Origin: an uncultured Eubacterium sp.
Lineage (GTDB): Bacteria > Bacillota > Clostridia > Oscillospirales > CAG-272
Assembly (NCBI GenBank): GCA_900544285.1
Contig: UQUT01000003.1
Span: 1 to 64,000 of the forward strand
DNA: 64,000 nucleotides
Reading direction: 5' to 3'
How positions within the stretch are numbered: the stretch's first letter is position 1; each line of letters opens with the position of its first letter. A program made the position numbers and the translations under genes. Positions 52,994-59,506 of the stretch are shown in pieces. A model generated the notes under the pieces. That model was given only the letters and a program-made list of their open reading frames with translations. It had not been told where the DNA came from and did not search any database.

Positions 52994-53218
52994 TTAAAAT
53001 GTTGCGCTTGTAACGGGAATGGCGACATATCCCCGCGCTACTTTTGGCTTTTCAATCACCGCAAGCATGGTTTTGCACTTGCCGCAAAGCATCGCCTTGC
53101 CGTGATAGCTTTCGTCCGCCGCACGGACTGTCACAGTCAGCTTGTCGCGCGGATCGTCCGAATACAAAACCGTCCGTCCGCAGTTCGGACAGCGGGCTAT
53201 GGGAATTTTGTTTTTCAT
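52994..53218 (-). CDS. Small zinc-ribbon protein
   Basis: 74 residues. Two CxxC pairs, C10-PN-C13 and C45-GK-C48, form a zinc ribbon; the rest is short and basic. ATG 53218 has AAAGGAG. Its leader (53213-53273) is a near copy of the leader of the gene at 54830, including the last codons of lexA, so it probably once followed lexA directly. Function unknown; small zinc-ribbons next to LexA on mobile elements are often unannotated. Confidence 0.72.
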   Translation of the reverse strand: MKNKIPIARCPNCGRTVLYSDDPRDKLTVTVRAADESYHGKAMLCGKCKTMLAVIEKPKVARGYVAIPVTSATF

Positions 53219-53273
53219 AAATGTCTCCTTTGCGCATCAGACAATATCTTTGATGACTTTCAGCGCCACGCCC
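53213..53273. repeat. Direct repeat A (duplicate of the lexA 3' end)
   Basis: About 60 bp nearly identical to 54826-54887. It carries CAGACAATATCTTTGATGAC, which is the 3' end of lexA in antisense, and ATAAATG-CTCCTTTG, the shared ribosome-binding region. The lexA part is a remnant without an upstream reading frame. Confidence 0.85.
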
Positions 53274-53307
53274 GCCATTCGGCACGGACGTCGGTGTAAA
53301 AACGCTA

Positions 53308-54366
53308 TCATCCATCAGCATATTTTATCTCTTTTATATCGCCCCACAGCTTATCTGCCGCCTGTTCTATATGGCTTTTTTCGGTTTGCGTCAGGCTACG
53401 GAAGCACTTGATTTCGAGCTTCCCGTTTTTGTTTTTCCATATCCCCGCCACATCACCGTCGAGGAGCAATGGCGGCATAACGATACCCGCAAGATTAAAA
53501 ACGCCGCGCAAATATTCAGGCTTTAAATAGATACTTTCCTTTTTCTGATATCCGAGCATAAGCTGGTCAAATCCCGCAAGGAAAATGCAATGCGGAATGT
53601 CCCTGTCGTATGTTTTCCCGTTCGGTATGTAATAATATGTCCTGCCGCCGAAGTCAAACGACTCGACGGGCAATTCCCGAAGCCAATTCTTGACCTCCGC
53701 CTGTTTTGCGCCCGTATAATACATAGCGTCGTGTATCGTAGCGGGAGCGATATTCGTAAAATATCGCCGCGCTATCTCAAATTTTGCTTCTTCCTCGGGA
53801 ATCGGAGAAAACTCGGGAGAAGCGATATACTGCTTTTTCTCCTGCACGGTGTAATTCATAAAGCCGAGCACGCAAAGCTCGCGTATACCGCCGCCCCATG
53901 ACTCAAACATACAATCCTCTTCAATTTTTGTCATCCCGTTTGCACGGCAAAGCTCCTTAAGCTCGTCGCGCGTGTATGCCCTCTCCGTAACTGCCGCGAG
54001 AATGATATCCGCAAGATATTTCTGCCGTTCGGGCGTCAACGCCCAGCACGGGCGCTGATTTTTCATATAGGAATATCCCTGCCATTCGTTTTTGCGATAA
54101 TCCGCGCCGTTGTTGCACCGGATAAACAGCGGCAGGTCGCTTTCGGCAAACACGTGAACCGTGCCGCGCACAGACCAGTTTTTCACAAGCCCCTCGGCGA
54201 CGGTCTGCTCGTCATAGTCGTTTGTACGGATTTTCAGTGAGTGCAAAGCGTTCGTCATAAACTGCGCCTGCACTCCGCAAAGGTCGCGCATCACGGTCAG
54301 CTTGTCCGCAGGCGCGAGCAGATATTGATTTGTCAGCTGACGGATTTTCAGTTCTTCAAGCGTCAT
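53308..54366 (-). CDS. AlkZ/YcaQ-like DNA glycosylase (winged-helix, HTH_42)
   Basis: 352 residues. The QxQ catalytic motif of AlkZ-type glycosylases is seen as QAQ (33-35) in LCGVQAQFMTNALHSLKIR, and WSVRGTVHVF (about 64-73) and LAGFDQLMLGY match the family. AlkZ unhooks DNA interstrand cross-links or alkylated bases, and homologues protect producers of genotoxins. This copy lies inside the segment bounded by the 60-bp repeat. Which lesion it handles cannot be told. The gene at 54411 is next upstream. Confidence 0.83.
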   Translation of the reverse strand: MTLEELKIRQLTNQYLLAPADKLTVMRDLCGVQAQFMTNALHSLKIRTNDYDEQTVAEGLVKNWSVRGTVHVFAESDLPLFIRCNNGADYRKNEWQGYSYMKNQRPCWALTPERQKYLADIILAAVTERAYTRDELKELCRANGMTKIEEDCMFESWGGGIRELCVLGFMNYTVQEKKQYIASPEFSPIPEEEAKFEIARRYFTNIAPATIHDAMYYTGAKQAEVKNWLRELPVESFDFGGRTYYYIPNGKTYDRDIPHCIFLAGFDQLMLGYQKKESIYLKPEYLRGVFNLAGIVMPPLLLDGDVAGIWKNKNGKLEIKCFRSLTQTEKSHIEQAADKLWGDIKEIKYADG

Positions 54367-54410
54367 AGTTTTCTCCTTTCGGTCAAGCGCAGTTGTTCGT
54401 TTTTTGGTTG

Positions 54411-54830
54411 CTACGATATCATATTTTTTAAGCCACTGATGAACGGCGGCAGCGTGCTCTGGTCGGCTTCAAAAGCGAAAGTCAAGGACTGCTCCATCTC
54501 ATTATCAAAAATTAAACCCTCTACTTTTACATGACCTGTCCTATCCATAGACAACGTAACATTGCTGCCATAACATATTTCAGACAGCACAACACGGTCG
54601 CGCTGAAAAGCATAGAGCTCACAAAGCTGATCTAAGAAAATGCGAAAGTCCTTTATGTCATATTCGCACGATGCATACCCCTGAAATGCTCCGGAGATTA
54701 CTTTCATTCCAAATGTGGTGTTGTACGGATTTCCTGCATCGGCATCATCCTTATGGAAATTAAAATATTCAATTGCCACAAGGTTTTCCCCATATCTCAG
54801 CTCTGCCGGCGGGTATTCTGATTGTTTCAT
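54411..54830 (-). CDS. Hypothetical protein, possible WapI-type immunity-like fold
   Basis: 139 residues, beta-rich with a closing helix. It has YDIKDFRIFLDQLCELYAF and LSMDRTGHVKVEGLIFD, which give the F..FL..L....G.a.l pattern seen in immunity proteins of the WapI/DUF6228 kind; I am not certain of the family. ATG 54830 has AAAGGAG in repeat B. It precedes the AlkZ-like gene by 44 bp. A self-protection role would fit a module with AlkZ, but this is speculative. Confidence 0.55.
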   Translation of the reverse strand: MKQSEYPPAELRYGENLVAIEYFNFHKDDADAGNPYNTTFGMKVISGAFQGYASCEYDIKDFRIFLDQLCELYAFQRDRVVLSEICYGSNVTLSMDRTGHVKVEGLIFDNEMEQSLTFAFEADQSTLPPFISGLKNMIS

Positions 54831-54887
54831 AAATGCCTCCTTTGTGCCTTTCAGACAATATCTTTGATGACCTTCAGCGCCACGCCC
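54826..54887. repeat. Direct repeat B (functional lexA 3' end)
   Basis: Partner of 53213-53273. Here it forms the true end of lexA and the start of the next gene. The two repeats bound about 1.55 kb with two genes. Confidence 0.85.
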
Positions 54888-55462
54888 TGAATCGTCAGCT
54901 CTTTCGGGTGGATGACGCGCTGTTTTTCGGTGTAGCTGCTGTTTTCCGCGTACAACACGGGCTTGCCGTTCTCGTAATGCAGGCGCTTGAGTGTGTTTCC
55001 TTCTTCCGTAAGCGCAACGACAACCTGCCCGTCGGTTGCGACGTTTGTCTTCTTGACCAGCACAAGGTCGCCCGCGTGAACGCCGATGTCCGCCATAGAA
55101 TCGCCGTATGCTTCAAGCAGAAAGCATTCACCGTCGAGCCATTCTTCCGGAACGGCAAGGTATCTTGAAATATGCTCCTCCTGCTCGTCTGGCGTGCCGC
55201 ACACGATCATTCCAACCACGGGAATACGGCGGGACATCACGTGCATTTTCTTCTGCAAGGGTGTTTCCAACGTATTTTTCCCCGAATAGGAAATGATGCC
55301 GCGCTTTTCAAGCTCTAAGATATGCCGATATGCGGTCGACTTAACCATGCCCATATATTCCATGATATCTGCAAGGCTCGGGGACTCCCCATTGTTGTCC
55401 CGCGCATACTGCTTGATAAACTCCGCGAGCTTTTGCAGTTTTTCTTCACTCATGACTCTCAT
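54851..55462 (-). CDS. lexA: LexA-type repressor
   Basis: 203 residues. Winged helix (SPSLADIMEYMGMVKSTAYR) and an S24 peptidase half with YGDSMADIGV (nucleophile Ser) and NTLKRL (catalytic Lys). The self-cleavage dipeptide is normally Ala-Gly; here the site reads VGMIVCGTP, that is Cys-Gly. It should be cleaved with RecA help on DNA damage. ATG 55462 has GAGGTG. Two inverted repeats flank its promoter. On a mobile element it could couple excision or cargo to the SOS response; a chromosomal lexA may exist elsewhere. Confidence 0.87.
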   Translation of the reverse strand: MRVMSEEKLQKLAEFIKQYARDNNGESPSLADIMEYMGMVKSTAYRHILELEKRGIISYSGKNTLETPLQKKMHVMSRRIPVVGMIVCGTPDEQEEHISRYLAVPEEWLDGECFLLEAYGDSMADIGVHAGDLVLVKKTNVATDGQVVVALTEEGNTLKRLHYENGKPVLYAENSSYTEKQRVIHPKELTIQGVALKVIKDIV

Positions 55463-55483
55463 AAGTACACCTCAAACAATTTC

Positions 55484-55546
55484 AGAACTCATTGTTCTGT
55501 TATTATACCATAGCAATGACGCTTTGTCAATAGGTTTTCAGAACCT
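55484..55546 (-). promoter_or_regulatory. lexA promoter with two operator-like palindromes
   Basis: On the minus strand TTGACA (55530-55525), 17 bp, TATAAT (55507-55502). Downstream lies AGAAC-N5-GTTCT (55484-55498, read AGAACTCATTGTTCT) and upstream AGGTT-N5-AACCT (55532-55546, read AGGTTTTCAGAACCT). The equal 15-bp size and symmetry suggest LexA boxes for autorepression. Confidence 0.75.
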
Positions 55547-55560
55547 TTTGTTTCGCTATG

Positions 55561-55595
55561 TTTTTTCGTTGTTTCCTGCGGCGCAGATTCTGATG
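55561..55595 (+). repeat. Island module-border motif, copy c
   Basis: TTTTTTCGTTGTTTCCTGCG then GCGCAGATTCTGATG. This copy lies between lexA and the ECF gene, without a hairpin before it. Confidence 0.55.
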
Positions 55596-55638
55596 GATTG
55601 CCTCGCCGGACTTTTTATGTTATAATTTTTTTGTGATT

Positions 55639-55666
55639 TGAACCTTTTGATGGTTTGCTCCGACTA
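55639..55666 (+). promoter_or_regulatory. ECF-type promoter candidate
   Basis: TGAACC (55639-55644), 16 bp, CGACTA (55661-55666). It resembles the TGAAAC/CGTC promoters read by ECF sigma factors and lies 45 bp before the ECF gene, so autoregulation is possible. Confidence 0.5.
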
Positions 55667-55711
55667 TATATGTGAAATCGATTTCAAGACCATCTGCAAG
55701 GAGGTGATAAT

Positions 55712-57001
55712 GTGGATGAATTTGAAAAGCTATTGCACGAGAATCTGATTCCGCTTCAGCGCTATGTAAACTTCAAAATCGGGAACAGGCACGATGCGGA
55801 AGATGTGATTCAGGATGTATGCCTTACCGCCACGCTGAAATTTGACACGCTGAGCAATCCCGCCACCTTCAAGGCATGGCTGATCGGCATTGCCAAGCAC
55901 AAGTGCATGGACTATTACCGACTGAAAGCGGCCAACCTGAATATTTCTTTGGATTCACTGTCCGAATCGGCTTTGGCGGTCGGACGGCTCGGTATTATGG
56001 AACACAGCATTGTGATAGATACCATTGAAGCTCTCGGCAGTAAGGAAAAACAAATTTTATATCTGTTTTTCTTCAAAAATCTGTCGCAGGAGGATATTGC
56101 CCGACAACTTGAAATCCCGGTCGGCACGGTGAAAAGTCGCCTGCATTATGCAAAGGAAAAATTCAGACAGCATTATCCTTGTCCGCCCAAAGATAAATCA
56201 AAAGGAGAAATCATTATGAAAAAATTGCCCGAATATTTACCCGATTATAAAATTGAACCATCCAAGCTTGCTCCCTTTTCTGTCCGCTGGGAGGAACTTC
56301 AAGGGTGGCTTATGGTTCCGCGGCTCGGAGAAACGCTGACTTGGGGACTGTTCGATATGCCCTCACGAAAGCGCACGGAATATACCGAAATGAAGGTAAT
56401 CGGCAAAGCGGAAGTACACGGAATTGAAGGTGTTGAAATTTCGGCAATGCAATACGGTGCTGAGGACTATTACCGTACCGGATGTATCGATCAGATGGAA
56501 CGCCGATTTGTGGCGCAGCTCACCGACACGCATTGCCGCTATCTTGCCGAAAGCCATGTGGAAAACGGAGTGCGCAAGCTTTATACCTTTCTCGACGGAA
56601 ACGACTTCCTCGACAATTGGGGCTTCGGAGAGGACAACTGCGGAAATGAAGTCAACCTGATGCCAAAGGGCTTGTTGACACGAAGCGGAAATGAGATTGT
56701 CGGGCACACAAATAAAGAAACTGTGGACATCGTCGGACGGTATACTGTTCAAATCGGCGAAAAATCGTATGACGCCATCTGCGTCATGGATATTCAGTGC
56801 TTCAACGACGGCGTTGCATCGGAACAGTACCTTGACAAAAACGGCCGAACCGTTCTTTGGCGCAGATTCAACAAAAACGACTGGGCATATAAGCGATACG
56901 GAAAGTTCTGGACTGAAATGCTTCCAGAAAACGAACGGTTAATCGTGAACGGCGAGACTTATGTACATTGGTACGACTGCGTAAGCGATTATATTTTATG
57001 A
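55712..57001 (+). CDS. ECF sigma factor fused to an unknown C-terminal domain
   Basis: 429 residues. Residues of about 8-75 are sigma-70 region 2 (RHDAEDVIQDVCLTATLKF, WLIGIAKHKCMDYYR) and 100-155 region 4 (LGSKEKQILYLFFFKNLSQE, VGTVKSRLHYAKEKFRQ). From residue 169 comes a separate domain (GWLMVPRLGETLTWGLFDMP, TYVHWYDCVSDYIL) that I do not recognise; it is aromatic-rich, without membrane helices. GTG 55712 follows AAGGAGGTGA. An in-frame ATG at 56216 has its own AAAGGAG 8 bp upstream, so the C-terminal domain may also be made alone. Perhaps a sensor or anti-sigma-like partner. Confidence 0.82.
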   Translation: MDEFEKLLHENLIPLQRYVNFKIGNRHDAEDVIQDVCLTATLKFDTLSNPATFKAWLIGIAKHKCMDYYRLKAANLNISLDSLSESALAVGRLGIMEHSIVIDTIEALGSKEKQILYLFFFKNLSQEDIARQLEIPVGTVKSRLHYAKEKFRQHYPCPPKDKSKGEIIMKKLPEYLPDYKIEPSKLAPFSVRWEELQGWLMVPRLGETLTWGLFDMPSRKRTEYTEMKVIGKAEVHGIEGVEISAMQYGAEDYYRTGCIDQMERRFVAQLTDTHCRYLAESHVENGVRKLYTFLDGNDFLDNWGFGEDNCGNEVNLMPKGLLTRSGNEIVGHTNKETVDIVGRYTVQIGEKSYDAICVMDIQCFNDGVASEQYLDKNGRTVLWRRFNKNDWAYKRYGKFWTEMLPENERLIVNGETYVHWYDCVSDYIL

Positions 57002-57006
57002 TCCAC

Positions 57007-57033
57007 AGCCCCGCTCGGGCGGGGCTTTCTTTG
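57007..57033 (+). terminator. Intrinsic terminator of the ECF gene
   Basis: AGCCCCGC-TCGG-GCGGGGCT then TTCTTTGTTT. Confidence 0.88.
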
Positions 57034-57058
57034 TTTCCCTCGGTGCAGTTTCTGATGC
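57027..57058 (+). repeat. Island module-border motif, copy d
   Basis: TTTCTTTGTTTCCCTCGG then TGCAGTTTCTGATG, following the terminator stem. With copy c it brackets the ECF gene. Confidence 0.55.
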
Positions 57059-57174
57059 CCCACATTACCTCCAAAACGGTCGCACGCGCGATTTATACGT
57101 TTGCTTGTAATTACCCTCCGCTTGCATTCAAATGCGAAAGCGGGGCTGACAGTCCCACTCGCACCTTTCCTTAT

Positions 57175-57516
57175 TCAGTTGTGCCGCATGGCTTTCTTGA
57201 CTTCTTCAAGAATGCGAAAAATGCTCAACATTTCGTCATTCGTGCAGTCGGCGAGCAACTCTCCGATTTTCTCGTTCGCTACGGCGTATGTGCCGGGTGT
57301 GTTTGCCCGAAGAATCCAGTCAGTTGCCACATTGAGCGCTTCTGCAATGCGGATAAGTGTAGACAGTCCCGGCGTTTTCTTGCCGAGCTCAATGTTGGAG
57401 AGATGCACCACCGAAATGTCCGCTTTTTCCGCCAGCTCTCCTTGTGTAAGCTCGACTTCACGGCGCAGGTCGGCAATGCGCCTGCCGATGGCGGAGAGAC
57501 TGCAGTTTCTATTCAT
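57175..57516 (-). CDS. XRE family transcriptional regulator
   Basis: 113 residues. HTH: IADLRREVELTQGELAEKAD and SVVHLSNIELGKKTPGLSTL (recognition helix), then a helical tail. Likely a repressor of the adjoining genes or of an element. Its start overlaps the end of the 44-residue reading frame upstream by 8 bp (ATGAATAG), and its ribosome-binding site (AAGGGGTG) lies inside it, so translation is coupled. Confidence 0.88.
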   Translation of the reverse strand: MNRNCSLSAIGRRIADLRREVELTQGELAEKADISVVHLSNIELGKKTPGLSTLIRIAEALNVATDWILRANTPGTYAVANEKIGELLADCTNDEMLSIFRILEEVKKAMRHN

Positions 57517-57643
57517 TGCTTTTCACCCCTTCGCCGATAACGCAAACGGAGACTGCACCTCCGAGTTCGTTCTCGGAAATACAGTCTCCGTTCTTTTTCA
57601 TTTGCCTTACCGCAATATATTCGTTTGTCGTAATCCGTGCCAT
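57509..57643 (-). CDS. Small (44-residue) protein upstream of the XRE regulator
   Basis: MARITTNEYIAVRQMKKNGD is the first part, CISENELGGAVSVCVIGEGV follows. It has an ideal AAAGGAGGTG before ATG 57643 and overlaps the XRE gene by 8 bp. Gene finders would skip it. The product is unknown: perhaps a leader peptide for coupling, or a small partner. The region upstream (57648-57722) resembles the region before the first integrase gene. Confidence 0.65.
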   Translation of the reverse strand: MARITTNEYIAVRQMKKNGDCISENELGGAVSVCVIGEGVKSNE

Positions 57644-57743
57644 TGTGCGCACCTCCTTTGTAAGCACACACAATACCACAAAGGCGGCGGGAAGTCCAGC
57701 AAAAGCGGGAAAGTTAGCAATTAAGTAGCAATCGTCTTGCCGA

Positions 57744-57935
57744 CTATATCAAAACCCCGTTACAATGATCCACCTCGTGCTGAATGATCTGCGCCGTCCA
57801 GCCGGTGTAGGTTTTCACTCTTGTCTGCATCTCGGCAGTCTGATACTGCACCTTGATGGTTTTATAACGCTTGCACTTGCGGGGATCTCCGAGAAGCGAC
57901 AGACAGCCTTCTTCGGCTTCATGAATACGTCGGCA
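57744..57935 (-). pseudogene. def: Peptide deformylase, C-terminal fragment
   Basis: The minus strand encodes EAEEGCLSLLG and GWTAQIIQHEVDHCNGVLI, the EGCLS and HExDH metal motifs of peptide deformylase, ending in a stop. The N-terminal part (the GxGLAAxQ region) is missing, and the frame breaks around 57935, next to the IS21 remnant. It is a truncated def copy and should be inactive. Confidence 0.75.
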
Positions 57936-58104
57936 TCGAACTGAACACCGTGGCCGCGCAAGTTAAACACCAGCATCGTTTTACGTTGAACACTCCCGTC
58001 GCAACAAACTAAACACCCGCGTCGTACAGATTGAACAGCCGGAGATTTTGCGGTAAAATATGGGTGCAAGCGGAAGCGTGAATCCAATAAAGGAGGTCAT
58101 CATC

Positions 58105-58543
58105 ATGACCAATTACCGTGAGATCCTGAGGCTGAGCAGTCTCGGACTCAACAACACACAGATCGCACAGAGTTGCCGCGTGCTTCCGAACCACCGTCAT
58201 TCAGACGCTGCGGTTGGCACGAGAAAAGGGCTTGTCATGTCCCTTGCCGGAGGAACTGTCGGACAAACAGCTGGCCGGAATCCTGTTCCCATCAACATCG
58301 GAGCTTCGGGGCTACAAAATACCGGATTACGAGTACATCCATAAGGAAATGTAGGAAAGCGGCGTCACATTGAATCTTTTGTGGATGGAGTACTGCGAGA
58401 TCTGCCAAGCAAACGGAGAAATCCCATATCAGCTGACACAGTTCAAAAAGTATTATCGGAACTACACCGCCAAAATAAACGCCACTATGCATCTCAATCA
58501 CAAGCCCGGAGAAATTCTCCAGGTGGACTGGGCAGGGCAATAA
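58105..58543 (+). pseudogene. istA: IS21 family transposase IstA, N-terminal remnant
   Basis: MTNYREILRLSSLGLNNTQI is the IstA HTH opening, after AAAGGAGG. Around 58175-58195 the frame shifts, and the other frame continues VIQTLRLAREKGLSCPLPEE and so on, with an internal TAG at 58352. It resumes (ESGVTLNLLWMEYCEICQAN) through NHKPGEILQVDWAGQ to a stop at 58543, just as the DDE catalytic domain begins. IstB is absent. It is a decayed insertion sequence between def debris and the methylase. Confidence 0.88.
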
Positions 58544-58641
58544 TAATTTTGACTTTTTTCTGAAAAGCACTATCTTTTTGCGGTTTAATGTGCTATAATA
58601 TTATAGAATCTGTGTAAGCACAAGAAAGGGAGGTGCCGCGA

Positions 58642-59490
58642 ATGAACCCAGTATTAAAATATAGAGGTGGGAAATCGCGGGAAATTCCCCGCTTCCTGCA
58701 ATACATTCCCGACAACTTTGATAGATATATTGAACCTTTTTTCGGCGGGGGCGCTGTATATTTCTATCTTGAACCTGAAATTGCTATTATAAATGATGTG
58801 AATGAGCGGCTTATGCGGTTCTATCGGCAACTGCGCGATAATTATCCCGAAATGCGCGCACAGCTTGATGAATTGCAACGCTTGTACGAAGCTAATCAAG
58901 CTACTTTCAAGAGACTAAAAGCGCAACAGCCTGACGAACGTGTACCGAATGCGAACGAAGAATTATACTACAAAATGCGGGAACTTTTTAATCACCCCGA
59001 CGGAAGTTATTTAGACGGCGTTGTATATTTCTTTATTAACAAAACAGCGTATTCTGGCATGATTAGATATAACAGCAATGGCGAGTATAATGTGCCTTTT
59101 GGACGCTATCCAAATCTTAACACACAATTAGTCACAGAGCAACATAGTCAATTATTGCGTGGAGCAGACCTATATAGCCTTGACTACAGGGATATATTCG
59201 ATATGGCGGGCGAAGATGATTTCATGTTCCTTGACCCGCCGTATGATTGTGTTTTTAATGACTATGGGAATATTGACATGATGAACGGTTTCGATGAAGT
59301 AGAACACAGACGCTTAGCCGCCGATTTTAGAAACCTACCCTGCCGTGTGCTTATGGTGATAGGAAAGACCCCATTGACTATGGAGTTGTATGGCGATTAT
59401 GTTTTTGATGAGTATTACAAGAATTACGCTGTGAATATAAAAAACCGTTTCAACAACGATAAAATGCACATTGTTGTAAAGAACTATTAA
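58642..59490 (+). CDS. Dam/DpnII-type N6-adenine DNA methyltransferase
   Basis: 282 residues from ATG 58642; GGGAGG lies 9 bp upstream, and an in-frame GTG at 58633 is less likely. Motif I KYRGGKSREI (SAM binding, usually K.aGgK....), FFGGGAVYFYL, and motif IV FLDPPYDCVF are those of D12-class (Dam-like) methylases, which act on GATC-containing sites. It protects the host against the endonuclease encoded 16 bp downstream. A TATAAT at 58594 may drive both. More AT-rich than the core genome. Confidence 0.93.
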   Translation: MNPVLKYRGGKSREIPRFLQYIPDNFDRYIEPFFGGGAVYFYLEPEIAIINDVNERLMRFYRQLRDNYPEMRAQLDELQRLYEANQATFKRLKAQQPDERVPNANEELYYKMRELFNHPDGSYLDGVVYFFINKTAYSGMIRYNSNGEYNVPFGRYPNLNTQLVTEQHSQLLRGADLYSLDYRDIFDMAGEDDFMFLDPPYDCVFNDYGNIDMMNGFDEVEHRRLAADFRNLPCRVLMVIGKTPLTMELYGDYVFDEYYKNYAVNIKNRFNNDKMHIVVKNY

Positions 59491-59506
59491 ACCGGGAGGC
59501 GAAAGC

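Noticed and set aside
56968..57540. 190-codon plus-strand frame
   Set aside because: Antisense to the XRE regulator at 57175-57516 and crossing the ECF terminator.
58292..58570. 92-codon minus-strand frame
   Set aside because: Antisense to the recognisable IstA remnant.
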